Counted from the first letter of the stretch, positions 19,124 to 31,016 are shown. The stretch: DNA of 64,000 nucleotides from Euryodendron excelsum (GCA_033060915.1 CM065384.1:10567001-10631000); one strand, 5' to 3'. A program made the numbers and translations. The notes: generated by a model not told the origin, from the letters alone.

Positions 19124-20930
19124 GAGCACGGATGATGTCCTTGCTGGCCCAATTACGCAATTTTTCGCCTGGCAACATTGCTCGAATGGATCCATCTTGG
19201 GTTACTCCGATGCTGGTTGTCATGACGGGCGCTTCTCCTTGGACTTTTCTCTTCTTATTACTTAATACAAGTGTTCCTTTACCTATGTCTAACTGCTTGA
19301 ATTGGTCCGAGAGTTCCATGACAGCTTTCTTATCAGCCCTTTTCTTCCGCGCTGCTTCTATTCTTTCTCTTTTTGTGGGTTCATATCCCAACCCAAAGGT
19401 GGGTTCAACTGACGGTATTTCTACGACTTTTGGTCTTCCTTGTAAACATCTCCCTAAGCCTTTACCCGGATGGAAACCATTTTCTTTAAAGTACCGTACT
19501 ACCATCTGAGAGTTCTTGGAATAACTTGGCTTCACCTGATCTTCCTTATGCACGACAGTGATATATTCGAACGATTGAAAACAAGAGGGCAGTTCAGTGT
19601 CAGATGCAATGATGTCAGCTTTGTATACAACGAGCTTTTTTTCAGCGAAAATAGTGATTAGCTTGGAGCCCACGATGAACTTGACTTTCTGATGAAGACT
19701 AGAAGGAACCGCACCCGCCGAATGGATCCAGGGCCTTCCTAACAACAAGTTATAGACAGTTGGAATGTGTAAAACTTGAAATTTGATTGTGAAGGTTACT
19801 GATCCTATCTCAACAGACATTTCAATTTCCCCCATGGCTTCCCTCCGAGATCCATCAAAGGCACGGATGATCATACCACTATTTTTCAAGTAAGTTTGGT
19901 CCATTCCCAGCCTTTCCAGAGTAGAATACGGGCACACGTTCAATGCCAACCCATTATCTATCAATACTTTGGCCACCATTCTTCCTCTTGTTCTTACGGC
20001 GATATGCAAAGCCCGAGTATGACCTGTTCCATCAGCCGAAATCTCATCATCAGAGAAAGTGATGATGTTTGGGGCCATAATGAGACTGACCATGTCATGT
20101 AGATTGTCTGGCGTGAAACTCTCGGGCACATGAGCATCCTTGAGGATCTTTATTAAAGCATTCCAATGCACCTCAAAAGTGAGTAGCAAATCCAACATCG
20201 AAATATGGGCTGGGGCTTTCCTAAGCTGTTCCATGATATCGTAATCGACCTTTCCTAAAGCTTTGGTGAATTCTGACATCTCCTGATCTGTTGGCTGGTT
20301 GGAGCACTCTCCTTCTTTATCCTTCCCCTTCCTTTTTCTTTCCACTTCAACAGAGGTATAAAGGCGCCCTGACCGAGTCATTCCCCCTATTTCTATTACG
20401 GGCTCTCCGATGCCTTTATCAGGTGGGTAATTCCATGGGACGTTATGAAGACTGAGTATTGGTGTTTGGGTTATGGTGGGAAGAGTTATCCTTGGGTTTA
20501 CGGGCAAAGGGATTGCTACAGGTGAAGGGTTGGTGAGGACGGGTAGAGTGGTGGGCACATTCGGCTTCTTTGGCAAGACTAAAGGTAGTTTAGGTCGTGT
20601 GTTTCCTTGGTTGTTGGTTTGAGGTTCAGGTCGAGCCATAACGATCATGGGTTCAGGTTCGAACAACGTATTAAGGACAAGGGGATAATGGGAAGGGTCT
20701 AGTAAGGCTCCTATGGTTAAGTTCATGACAGGTAGATAAAACTGCGTGGTTAGGAAGGAAGGATTTTGGTATTCGGGCTCCTCTAAGGCAGGAATTGTCC
20801 CTTCTGAGATTGCGGTAAGTGTGTTGCACAGGGGGTTCCCGCTAGCATTCCCGCTTCCCAATGGTATGTTTTCCTGAAGCTTGTAACCCATGGCTTTCAC
20901 TATTATAGAGGAAGTTGGACTAGTATTCAT
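19098..20930 (-). CDS. pol: Protease with G-patch-like segment, Ogre-like element
   Basis: 610-residue intact frame. Residues 1-180 are proline-rich and unlike any Gag I know. Residue 183 onward has MTRSGRLYT, found before protease in Tat-group proteins. Protease spans about 215-445, with active-site motif VLIDNGLALNV (Asp 325; Tat-group proteins usually have Ser where Leu 328 stands), FDGSRREAMGEIE and LLGRPWIHSAGAVPSSLHQKVKF. Residues 478-520 have a glycine pattern resembling a G-patch (FHPGKGLGRCLQG, FGLGYEP), followed by a K/R/E-rich segment that may be nucleic-acid binding. No capsid domain or zinc knuckle precedes the protease. The start ATG lies exactly where Gag would begin relative to the leader of the related remnant at 48970-51138. 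Confidence 0.82.
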   Translation of the reverse strand: MNTSPTSSIIVKAMGYKLQENIPLGSGNASGNPLCNTLTAISEGTIPALEEPEYQNPSFLTTQFYLPVMNLTIGALLDPSHYPLVLNTLFEPEPMIVMARPEPQTNNQGNTRPKLPLVLPKKPNVPTTLPVLTNPSPVAIPLPVNPRITLPTITQTPILSLHNVPWNYPPDKGIGEPVIEIGGMTRSGRLYTSVEVERKRKGKDKEGECSNQPTDQEMSEFTKALGKVDYDIMEQLRKAPAHISMLDLLLTFEVHWNALIKILKDAHVPESFTPDNLHDMVSLIMAPNIITFSDDEISADGTGHTRALHIAVRTRGRMVAKVLIDNGLALNVCPYSTLERLGMDQTYLKNSGMIIRAFDGSRREAMGEIEMSVEIGSVTFTIKFQVLHIPTVYNLLLGRPWIHSAGAVPSSLHQKVKFIVGSKLITIFAEKKLVVYKADIIASDTELPSCFQSFEYITVVHKEDQVKPSYSKNSQMVVRYFKENGFHPGKGLGRCLQGRPKVVEIPSVEPTFGLGYEPTKRERIEAARKKRADKKAVMELSDQFKQLDIGKGTLVLSNKKRKVQGEAPVMTTSIGVTQDGSIRAMLPGEKLRNWASKDIIRARKFRYKAR

Positions 20931-22367
20931 TACCTATAACAATGACGACAACAGTTGCAAATTAGAGTTTGGTTCCTGGAGAAATCTATGCAATGCATGT
21001 CCTAGGGTGCCCCTCTTTACGAGGGAGACTAAACATGATGTATTGGCTCACTTTTGGAGATAGGGGGTTTGCCCCTGTATGCAGACACCTTACCGTCAGG
21101 GAGGAACCTTCAATCATCCATGCATTCATTCATAAAAATAAAGAAGTACATTAAATTCTGGGTTTGAAATACAAAAGAATTGAAATACATTTTAATAGGG
21201 GGAGGGGTAACATTTTCCTTTGGACTTCCACCTATCTACTTTTACAAAAGGAAACCCTAAACTACTCTTGAGTTTTCGGATTCGCCTTTCTTGGATTTGA
21301 TGTCAAGGAGGCCGCTGAGAGACCTTGTTGATTAATTGCCCCTTGTCTTCTTGGCAACCCTATCTCCGTGAGCATAGAGGGATTGGGGCCCCTCTTATGG
21401 AATGAATCAAGATGCATGCAATGAGTCCTTAGGGTTACGCAGGAACCCTTAGGGTTTGGGTAGGTTTAATGCAAGGGAGAGTAACATTGGTGTCACTCTT
21501 AATGGGTTGATCATATGTATGAGAATGCAGTGACTTGAGTTACTTGGAACTCTTGTCTTGACATGGGATATTGAATGCATGAACATGAATATGCAAAGAG
21601 TATAAGGAGAGAAAGTACAATTGAAGTAAACATGCATGCATGAACAGTTAGACAGGCATTATAACAATATAAATACAGTCAGTATAATAGCAGGAATAGA
21701 CAAATATAAACGAAAGTAAGAGTAGTCGCCCTTTCCTCTGTGATTTTGAAAACGGTGCTCGTGTCCTAAATCCGGCAGAGGTTCGGCTATGCATGGTGTC
21801 TATATGAGTATGAGGTTGAGGGTTGAATAATGCGTCCTAAAAAAGGCTCGGTCCCCGGATTTTCAAACCTAGGCCCACTCCCCGAGGTGGTGCCATGATC
21901 GGTTGGTGATCCGAGCGGGAGAACCATCAAGAGGCCATAGGCGAAGAAACTGACACAGCATCTTGCCCACAACCAATATACCGTTCCCCCTTTCTAACTA
22001 GAAAGGACATATCAGGGTATGCAAGTATGTAGAATGCAAGTGCACATGCAGTGTGTGTGTGTGATTTTTAAACGTGGAGGAAAGGGCCTAACAACTCCCA
22101 TCCATCCTGTACATCACATTCATGCAAAGCAGTTAATAAAATTTAAACAAAATGTGTACCTACAAAACAAAGATGCAAGTGTTAGTATGTGAATGACAAA
22201 CATGATACAAGGTAATATGAATAAATGCATGTTTTTTTTTTTTTTTGAAAACAATTTTGAAAATGTAGTTTTGAAAATTTGAAGTGAATAGGATTGAACC
22301 AAGTTAATTGAAGACTCTACATGGGTGAAGGATAAAGAGACATAACTACGGCCGAACCCTCTAAGTA
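20931..22367 (-). other. 5' leader of the Ogre-like element
   Basis: About 1.4 kb without a recognisable protein. It is related to the leader of the remnant at 50380-51118 and, in opposite orientation, to 58110-59120. A block at 21785-22010 (GCCCACTCCCCGAGGTGGTGCC, CCGTTCCCCCTTTCTA) is especially well kept between this element and 58519-58755. Short GT and T runs occur near 22058 and 22235. Confidence 0.75.
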
Positions 22368-22385
22368 TCCCCAGCGGAGTCGCCA
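22368..22385 (-). promoter_or_regulatory. Primer-binding site, tRNA-Arg type
   Basis: The minus strand reads TGGCGACTCCGCTGGGGA. Its complement, TCCCCAGCGGAGTCGCCA, is the 3' end of plant tRNA-Arg as I remember it, including the CCA. It lies two bases from the LTR end. A tRNA-Arg primer is known for Ogre/Tat elements. Confidence 0.92.
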
Positions 22386-25300
22386 GCCGTCGCGCCCAGA
22401 TTTTTCGCACTCGAGGAATACTCACACAAGTGGGAAAAATGTTGTACTCTCTCGTTAGAACTCACCCTCCTAGAAGAATGAGTGCGACTAGGTTTGAATT
22501 GAAAATAAATTTGAATAAAGGGCTTTTGAAAAAGATTCGGAGTCGCCACCTAACTTGATTAAGGTGAGTTAGGTCACCTAAAAACTAAGAATAGTCCGAA
22601 GACTATACTTAGGGTTTTTCAAAAACGATTTGAAAATATCTCCTCAAGAGAGGGTTTTTAAGAAAACAGGTTGTTTGGCAACCTTTTGGAAAACATTTAG
22701 CCCTTTTTGAAAAATAACTCCGTTTTGGTCTTTGAAATCAGTGATCCTAGGTTTGGAGGTTGGTTACGTGTAGGGAAGACGCACTAAGCTATCACCCTAC
22801 CCCGCCCTTTCGGTACCTACATGTTAATCTACCCTAGATTCATCTATGAGAGTCTTCAATTAACTATAGTTCAATCCTACCCATTTTTAGAAAAACAATG
22901 TTTGAAAACTAACATGATGCATGATATGCAAGTGCAAGAAAAGAGACTTAAAAAATAGATTTGAAAAGAGATTTGAAGAGATAGAATTGAAATTAAAAAG
23001 TTTGAAAATTTGGAAATAGAAATTTGAAAATAGAAAGTTGGAAAGTAGATGGGAATTTGAGATTTGAAAAGATTTTGAAAACCGCACCCATGAGGGTGGA
23101 ATTGAAAGTTTGAAAAGTGTTGTGACCGCACCTATGAAGGTTGCCTACGTATCCCTTTGGGGGAATCAGGTCAGTCGTAGTTCGGACCAGAGTCCGATTG
23201 AAAATATATTGATTTAAAGAGAGAGATTGGATTAGAAGAAAGAGATTGAATTGAAAACTGGATTTGATTTGAGATTAGAAGAGGAGATTGGAAATTGAAA
23301 TTGAGAGGATTGGACTTGCCTTGATTTTGGAAAAACTTGGTTTTGGAAAGATGGAGGTTTAGGAAACCTAGACTTAGGAAAGGTAGGAGACTTAGGAAAG
23401 ACTTGAGATTAAGAAATATTAGATTGGAATGTTGGATTTGGAAAGATCTTAAAAGATTTGGAAACTTGGGATTTAGGAAAGATTTAGATTAGGAAAGTTT
23501 CGAATTAGGAAAGTGTCATTTTTGGAAAGTTTGAAATTAGGAAAGTTTTAGGTTTAGGAAAGTTTTGAAATTAGGAAAGTTTGAAAATTGGAAAGTTTTG
23601 AATTTAGAAATGTTTTGAAAAAGGGAAGTTTTGAATTTAGAAAGCTTTGAAAACAAGGAAGTGCTGAAAATAAGAAAGTTTTGTTTTGGGAAAGGTTTGA
23701 AAAAGGAAAGTTTTCAGTTTAGGAAGTGTTTGAATTAAGAAAGGTTCGAATTAAGGAAGTTTTGAATTAGGAAATGTTTGGATTAAGAAAGTTTTGAGTT
23801 TAGAAAAGTCTTAGATTTAGAAAGATTTTGAAGTTTTGGAAAGTTTAGAATTTAGAAAGATTTAACTTGAGAAAGTTTCAAATTAAAAAAGTTTTGAATT
23901 TGGAAAGATTTAAAATTTAGAAAGTTTAAGATTTAGAAAGTTTTAGAGTTTGAATTTTAGAAAGTCTTAAAATTAGAAAAGGTTTGAGTTTAGGAAAAGT
24001 TTGAAAACTTAGGTTTGAAAAGTTAAGATTTGAAAAGAAGGTAGAATTAGGAAAGAGTTGAATTAGAAAAGATTTTTATGTTCAAGTTTTTGGAAACTTA
24101 AGGTTTAGGAAAGTGGAAATGTAGGAAGGATTTGAATTAGGAAAGATTTGGATTTGGAAAGGATTGGATTTGGTTTCTAAAAGAAAAGATTTGATTTTGT
24201 TTCCAAAAACGGAGGACGGGATCTAGTTTCCTAAACGGGGATATTTGATTTGGTTTCCTAAAGAGAAGATAGGATTTGGTAAAGATTTGGAAAGGAGATT
24301 CTAGAAACCCTAGGTTTGGAAAATTATAGTTTTGACGTAGAAAAGAGGTTTTGGAAACGTGTATAGTTTGGATGTGAAAACAAGAGATTTTGAAAACCTA
24401 GGTTTGGGGCAAAGTTTGAAAATCATGTTTTTGGAAAGAGAATTAGGGTTTCCTAAGGGTTAGCTCTAGGGCTTGACTTGGTCTCTAAGGAAAGAGTTTT
24501 TGGAAAGTGCGTTTTTGGAAACGAAGGTTTTCTAGAAGGGAAATCCTAGAGAGGAGTTTTTGGAAAGAGAGTTTGGAAAGAGAGTTTTTGGAAAGATTTT
24601 TGGAAGGAGTTTTTAGGAAGGTGAGTCTAGGGAGTGTTTTTAGAAAGTGAATTTTGAGGAAAAGATTTTGGAGAGGAGTTGAAAAAAAGAGTTTTGAAAA
24701 ATAGATTTTGGAAGGGAGTTTTTAGAAAACAATTTTGGAGAGGAGGGTTTTAGGAAAGTATGTTGAAAAGAGACTTTTAGGAAGAAAGACTTTTTGAAAA
24801 GAGAGTTTTTAGAAGGTATGAAAATGTCTCACTTTCCTAAAGCGATTCTAGCCATAAGAGGGCTAGAACCACTTTAAGAAAGTGGTTTTGGAAAACAATA
24901 AGATTTGAAAATATAGACCAAAAATGTCACTTTTAATGTAACACTTTCCTAAAGCAACCCTAGCCATGGAAAGGCTAGAATCACTCTAGAATTATGGTTT
25001 TAAAAACAAGTTTTTGAAAAAGAGATTTTGATGCAATGTTGAAAACAAGTTTGAAAACGATTTTGAAAACAACTTTGAAAACGGATTTTGGAAGATGCAA
25101 GATTATGATATGCACAATGCAATTTGGGGTCGTGAACATACAAGGTTAAGGCTTCACCACATAATCAAGGGGGCCGGACCCACGTGGTCTTTGGTTGGAC
25201 TAGAAGAAAGCCCCCGACACGGTGACTCTCCAATAGCCCAATCCTACACATGGACCGGGAATCCCCTTGTTTCAAGCATGCAAAGAAAGGGGGGGAAAGA

Positions 25301-25705
25301 GATGGGGGATTAAAATAAAGAAAACCCAAGTGGGTTAGGAGAGAGAAGAGAGAAGGGGAAGTGTGGAAATCTAAATAGAGATCCTACCTTGTGTCTCTTG
25401 TTTATTTTTGCGCGCCGTATAGTCTTCAATCTTCGGTCTTCGTCTTGATCTTCGTCCTCAACCTTCAAGAGTTGTTTTCAAGCTTTGGATTGCAGCTCTT
25501 CAAGTCTTCAAAGGATGGTTGAAGGCTAGTGTATGAGTGTATGGGGGAGTGTATAAGTGTATAGGGGGCTAGGGTTTGTGTAGAATGGCTAGGGTTTGGA
25601 AAACCTAGGGAGGCTAGGGTTTAGGAGGTGCTCGAGCTCTGTATATCGAAATATAGGATTTTTAGGTTAAGTTTGCAGACCCCTTTCACGTTGAATGAGG
25701 CTCTG

Positions 25706-25713
25706 TATTTATA
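25706..25713 (-). promoter_or_regulatory. TATA box of the 5' LTR
   Basis: Element strand TATAAATA, followed by CAGAGCC-like sequence as in LTR-2, LTR-B and LTR-G. It is the probable promoter for the element RNA. It splits the LTR into about 1.66 kb of U3 and about 3.3 kb of R-U5. Confidence 0.8.
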
Positions 25714-25726
25714 GAAGTTGGACAAA

Positions 25727-25829
25727 CCTGGCGCCTGTTGTAGTGGCGCCAGGGCAAAATTTCTCTTAGCGCCACTAGAAGTGGCGCTAAGCCAATTCTT
25801 GGCTTGGCACCACTACTAGTGGCGCCGGC
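25727..25829 (-). promoter_or_regulatory. Palindrome array next to the TATA box (5' LTR)
   Basis: Three modules at 25727-25754, 25766-25791 and 25803-25829. The middle one reads TAGCGCCACTAGAAGTGGCG on the plus strand, with 8-bp arms around a 3-base centre. Confidence 0.87.
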
Positions 25830-26725
25830 CAGTTGGGAAACTTTATAAGTTGGCAAGCAACATATCTTTGACTAGATTTGGGCGCCTGTACTAGTGACTA
25901 CCATGTAATTTTTAGCTTGGCTTCACTAGGAGTGACTTCGAAAAGTCCGGGAATGATTTGAAGCAGCCGGGAATGACCCGGAAGGCTGGAAAGGAGCAGG
26001 AAAACTTAAAATAGTGTCCTGGAGATATTTGACTTGAAAAGTGGGGACAAAATGTGTCGGAAAGTTTGACCGGGCCTTTAGGGGCAAAACAGTCAATCGG
26101 ACCGGGAAGCTGCCGGGGCGAACTCAGATTGTCCCGAAAGAAGACTTGGGGTCTGGAAACATTATTCAGAATGTTCCCGGAGGTTGCCGGTTTGATTCTC
26201 AGAGTCGGCGTGGTCGGAAAAGGAGACTGGCCCACCAGGGGCAAAACGGTCATTTTGTATCGGGTTTGCTGAAACTGACTCGGAATGGTCCGGAAAGGTA
26301 AGGGGAGGTTGAGAACACTATCAAAAGTATTCTCGGGACATTACCGGTTTGATACCCAGAGCCGGTGTGGTCAAAAAAAGAGACCGGCCCACCAGGGGCA
26401 AAACGGTCATTTTGTACCAGGTTGGCCGGAACTGACTTGGAATGATCCGGAAAGGTATAGGAAGGTTGAGAATACTATAAAAAGTAGTCTTTTTTTTTTT
26501 GATACCCAGAGCCGGTGTGGTTCCCGGGGCATTTGGATGCTTAGGGGCAAAGTGGTCATCTTGACCGGAAAGTCTCGGAAAAGGTCCAAAGGACAGTTTA
26601 GTCATTTTTCACCAAAGTAGGCTAACAGACACTGGTGTTGACCTGGGTTTTGAGTGTTTCCGCCACTCTAACGGCGGTCGTCGTGACACAGGGGTTTGTT
26701 ACCGATTCCCTATATCGACCTATTT

Positions 26726-26889
26726 GTGAGTATTTTCGCTACTCTAACGGTTTAGTGAGTATTTCCGTTACTCCAACGGTTTTGTGAGTATTTTCGCTAC
26801 TCTAACGGTTTTGTGAGTATTTTCGCTACTCCAATGGTTTTGTGAGTATTTTCGCTACTCCAACGGTTTTGTGAGTAGTTTCGCTACTC
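26726..26889 (-). repeat. GAGTA dyad tandem repeats (5' LTR)
   Basis: Six units of about 28 bp with the core GAGTATTTTCGCTACTC; a seventh related core lies at about 26650. The units are more alike than those in the 3' LTR, most of which read TTTCC in the middle. Confidence 0.87.
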
Positions 26890-27178
26890 GGACCATCTCG
26901 AGGAATAAACTATCTCGAGAGAGGGATTGGAAAGGGGTCTTACCGTCTCCGAAGACACGCACCTGGATTGGAACCGTCTCGAGGAATAAACTGTCTCGAG
27001 AGTGGGACTGGAAAGGGGTCTTACCGTCTCCGAAGAGACGTGCCTGGGTTGGAACCGTCTCGAGGAATAAACTGTCTTGAGAGTGGGATTGGAAAGGGGT
27101 CTTACAGTCTCCGAAGAGACGTGCCTGGGTTGGAACCGTCTCGAGGAATAAACTGTCTCGAGAGTGGGATTGGAAAGA
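26889..27178 (-). repeat. ~81-bp tandem repeats (5' LTR)
   Basis: Three and a half units of about 81 bp, each with two CTCGAG-type sites and an inverted repeat CGTCTCCGAAGAGACG (perfect at 27025-27040). Because 81 is a multiple of three, a shadow frame stays open across them. Confidence 0.88.
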
Positions 27179-27372
27179 TTTTGGAAAGGACAATGCCCCT
27201 AAGGGCATTTTGGTCATTTTGCCTCTATTTGGGCCTGACAGGCCTATGAAGTGATGGAAAGACGGAATCTAGACCTAGAGAATTGGATTCGATTGGAATA
27301 TGCCCACAATGACTTGCAAACAAGTCTGGACGGAGTGTAGACTGTTGAGCGGTCAAAAATGGGGTGCTTATA

Positions 27373-30300
27373 TGTATCAAGCTGGTTTAACTCTCAAGGA
27401 TGCTTCTAATAGTATTCTTAACCTTCTAACAACTTTTTGGATCATTCTGAGTCTATTTCGGTAAAGCCAGTGCAAAATGACCATTTTACCCCTGGTGGGC
27501 TGGTTGCCTTTCCCAACCACACCAGCTTTGGGTATCAAATTGAAAACCCTTGGAAACACTCTCAATAGTGTTTCCAACCTTCAAGCCTTCTCATGGGTCA
27601 CTACGAGTCTATTCCGGTATTTTTCTGGTTTAATTGATTGTTTCGCCATTGGCGGGTCGGTCGACCTTTTCAAATATTTCGGCATTGCTTCTTAAGCTAG
27701 TTACCTCGGAGATACTCTCTCGAAGGTTCCTGTCCATTCTTGGTAAATTCTAGTTACTCGGAACATTGCGGATCATTCCTGGACTTTCTGAAGTTACACA
27801 TTGTGGAGCCAAGCCAAAAGTTACATGATAGTCACTAGGACAAGCGCCCAAATCTTTTGCCTTGCATCCTAAAGGTTGAAAGATATGTTTCTTTCCACCT
27901 TCAAACTTTTCTAAGTGGCTGGCGCCACTACGAGCCAATAAATGGCCTGGCGCCACTCCTAGTGGCACTAGTAGCTTTTTTGCCCTAGTGCCACTGCAAC
28001 AGGCGCTAAGGCTATTTGGTTTGTCTATAAATACAGATCCTCCCCTATGTGAAAAGGATCCGCAAACTCAGTCTAAAAACTCTATCTCTTGAAATTCAGA
28101 GCTTGAAGTCTCTCCAAACCCTAACTCTCTCTAGCCTTTTCAAGCCCTAACCTTCATACACTCAAACCCTAACCTCCATACATCATATACACTCGAACAT
28201 AAGCCTCCAAAAAGCCATTGAAGACTCAAGTGTTGCAACTTCAAAGCTCTCGAGATTTAAGAAAAGCATAGCAAACCAAGTAATCAAAGCAAGAGGAATA
28301 CGAGGTTGGTTTTCTATTTACTTTTATGTAGTTTCCCCTCTCTCTTCTTCTTTTTAACCCACTTGGGTTTTCTTCTAATTTTAATCCCCATCTTCTACAT
28401 CATCTTCTTTCATGCTTGAAACAAGAGACTCCCTGATTCATACGTAGGAAAAATTGTTAAAGGTCACCGTGCTGCGGGCTTTGTTCAAATTTGACCCTTG
28501 ATGGTGTGGGTTCGGTCCCTTTGATTATGTGGTGAAGCCTAGCCTTGTATGTTCACGACCCTATTGCATTGTGCATATCATATTCGTACATTCATCCAAA
28601 ATTGTTTTCAAAGTTGTTTTCCAAACTTACATCAAAGTTGTTTTTTTTTTTGTTTTTTTTGTTTTTAATTTGCATTCAAAATCTCTTTTTCAAACTTGTT
28701 TTTAAAATCACAATCCTAGAGTGATTCTAGCCATTCCATGGCTAGGATTGTTTTTGAAAAGTGTTATATTCAATGTGACTATCAAGGTCCAAATTTTTTG
28801 CTATAAATCCTGAATTGTTTTTCATCAAAACCACAATCTTAAGATGATTCTAGCCATTCCATGGTTAGGGTCGTTTTAGAAATGTGTGATATTCAATGTA
28901 ATCAATATGGTCCATATTTCAAATCCATGTTTTCAAATTCACAACCCTAGAATGGTTCTAATCTTTTCATAGTTAAAATTGTTTTAGGAAAGTGAGATAT
29001 TCAAAAGATCTTCAAAAATTCATATTCAAGTCCATTTCCAAATTGTTTTTCAAATCTACTTCCTAAAAACTCTTTTAAAAATCTACGTTTTAAAAACTCC
29101 CTTCAAACTTTCTTCCTAAAAACTCTTTTCAAAAAATCCACTTTCCAAAAGCTCTTTGTCTTGGAGTCCAAGTCAAGCCCTAGAATACATAGTCTGGAAA
29201 CCCTAGTTCCTTTATGAAAATCATGATTGCCTTTTTTTTTTTTTGCCTCAAATCATAGGTTTCCAAAACTATTTTATACATCAAATCATAGGTTTTCAAA
29301 ACCTCATTTTTCACCAAATCATAGACTTTCAAGTCCAAGATTTTCAAACTTAACCTTTTCAATTCCATGTCAAGTCCAACCTTCCAATTTAGGAACCCAA
29401 ATCAAATCCTCCAATTCTGGAAACAAAATCAAATCATCAATTGTTGGAAATAGAATCTATTCTTCTACTTCAGGAATAAAAATCAAATCTTTTCTAATTC
29501 CAATCCTTTCCTAATTCTAATATTTCCTAATTTCAAACCTTCTTAAATTTCAACTTTTTAAATCTTAATTTATTAAATCTTTCCAAATTCTAAAAATTTC
29601 CAAATTCAAAACTCTCCAAATTTAAATGTTTCTTAAAATAAAAATTTTCAAATTTAAAACTTTCCTATTTTGAAAATTTTTTAATTCAAAGATTTCTAAA
29701 ATCCAATCTTTCCTAAATCTTAACTTTCTAAAATTTTTCAAGTCAAATACTCAGTCAAATCTTTTATAACCATTCCAAGTCAAGAGTTTCTAAATCAAAT
29801 CAAATCTTTTCCAAATCTTTCTTAAGTCCAGCTTTCTTAATTCGAACATTTCCTAAACCAAAACTTTCCTTGGTCAAACTTTTCAAGTTTAAATCAAACA
29901 TTTCCAATTCAATTGCATGTTTCAACCCTAGGTTACCTAAACCCTAGGAAGCCAAACCATAGTTCAACCCTAACCCTAAGTTAGGAAGTTTCGACTCCTT
30001 TCTAAAATGCTTTTTCAAAATCAAGATGGTTTTCAAACTTCAATTCAAGTCAAAATATTTTCAAATCTCAATCTTTCCAAATCAAGTCCAAGTTCTTCTT
30101 CCAAGTTTAATATTTTCAAATCAAAATCAATTTCAAAATCCTTAAGTTCAATTTCAAGTTAAAATCAATTCCAAGTTTAATTTCAAATCTTCTATTCAAA
30201 GTTTAAATGAAACTATTTTCAAATCAAACCTTTTCAAGTTAAACTTTTCAAAAACTTCAAAGTGTTTACTTTCAATTGGAGTCTTGTCCGAGCTATGACT

Positions 30301-31016
30301 GACCTGATTCCCAACAAATGAATACGTAGCCAACTCTCTTAGGTGCGGTCACAACCTTTTTTAAATTTTCAACTCTATAACCTTTGTCAAAGTCAAATCT
30401 TCTCTTCAAATCTATTTTCAAAGTCAAATCATTTTCTTCAAAGTTTTTTTAAAAATCAAATTCTTTTCTTTTCTTGATGTTATGCATCATATCAAATCTT
30501 TTTTCAAAATTCTTTTCAAAGTAGATATAGTTGGACAATGGACAAATTGAAGATTCTAAATGAGTGAACTTAGGGTGAATAGACATGTAGGTACCGTAAG
30601 GGCGGGGTAGGGTGATGATCTTAGAATATCTTCCTTACATGTAACAAACCTCAGAACCTAGAATCACTGTTTTCAAAGACTAAAATGAAGTTATTTTCAA
30701 AAAGGACTAAAAAGTTTCCAAAGATTGCCAAACAACCTATTTTCTTAAAAAAAACCCTCTCTTAAGGAAGTTTTCCAAAGCCTTTTCAAAACTCTAAGTT
30801 TAATATTTGGATTACACTTAGTTTTAGATGACCTAACTCACCTTAATTAAGTTAGGTGGCGACTCTAAATCTTTTTTTAAAAGCCCTTATTCAAAATCAA
30901 TTTCCAATTCAAACTTAGTCGCACTTGTTTTTCTAGGAGGAAGAGTTTTAATGAGAGTACCGTGTTTTTTCCACTTGTGTGTATTTTTCTCGAGTGCAAA
31001 AAATCAGGGCACGACA
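27373..31016 (+). repeat. LTR-2 (Tat-group solo LTR), 3' piece
   Basis: Continues the 5' piece that stops at 6264: the sequence GGGTATCAA is split by the Ogre-like element at exactly this place. It contains a palindrome array (27918-28010), a TATA box TATAAATA (28026-28033), splice-donor-like GAGGTTGG (near 28303), three hairpin modules (28716-28960), a G-poor leader (29200-30250) and the terminal conserved block with AGGTGACCTAACTCACCT (partly altered, 30828-30855). It ends CACGACA at 31016. It is the same subfamily as LTR-E and LTR-1. Confidence 0.87.
28026..28033 (+). promoter_or_regulatory. TATA box of LTR-2
   Basis: TATAAATA followed by CAGATCCTCC, 16 bases after the last palindrome arm. 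The solo LTR therefore retains a promoter-like arrangement facing right. Confidence 0.7.

Larger units (their letters stand above)
6265..27372 (-). mobile_element. Complete-length Ogre/Tat-like LTR retrotransposon, 21.1 kb, minus strand
   Basis: Two LTRs of about 4,990 bp (6265-11254 and 22388-27372) flank an 11.1-kb internal region. They can be aligned along their whole length with few differences. Read on the minus strand the order is 5' LTR, tRNA-Arg primer site (22368-22385), leader, protease/G-patch frame (20930-19098), RT, RNase H, second RNase H, integrase (18990-15487), an antisense plant-mobile-domain gene, a purine tract and the 3' LTR. It sits in LTR-2 with flanks GGTAT (6260-6264) and TGTAT (27373-27377), that is a duplication of GTAT(C) with one changed base. 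Very long LTRs, the tRNA-Arg primer, the dual RNase H and an extra ORF are known for the Tat/Ogre lineage. No gag could be recognised. Confidence 0.92.
22388..27372 (-). repeat. 5' LTR of the Ogre-like element
   Basis: About 4,985 bp, matching 6265-11254 part for part. It starts CGTCGCGCCC on the plus strand (TG mutated to CG) and ends GTGCTTATA. It has an intact TATA box (25706-25713 on the plus strand as TATTTATA), palindromes at 25727-25829, GAGTA dyads at 26726-26889 and ~81-bp repeats at 26889-27178. It differs from the 3' LTR by scattered substitutions and a few indels, including an extra ~40 bp near 26370 and a poly-T run at 26490-26499. Confidence 0.92.

Noticed and set aside
26855..27217. 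120-residue minus-strand frame with 27-residue repeats (and its relative at 59910-60239)
   Set aside because: It is the 81-bp tandem repeat of U3 read through in one frame. 81 is a multiple of three, so an open frame persists by arithmetic. There is no start context and the third LTR copy does not keep it.
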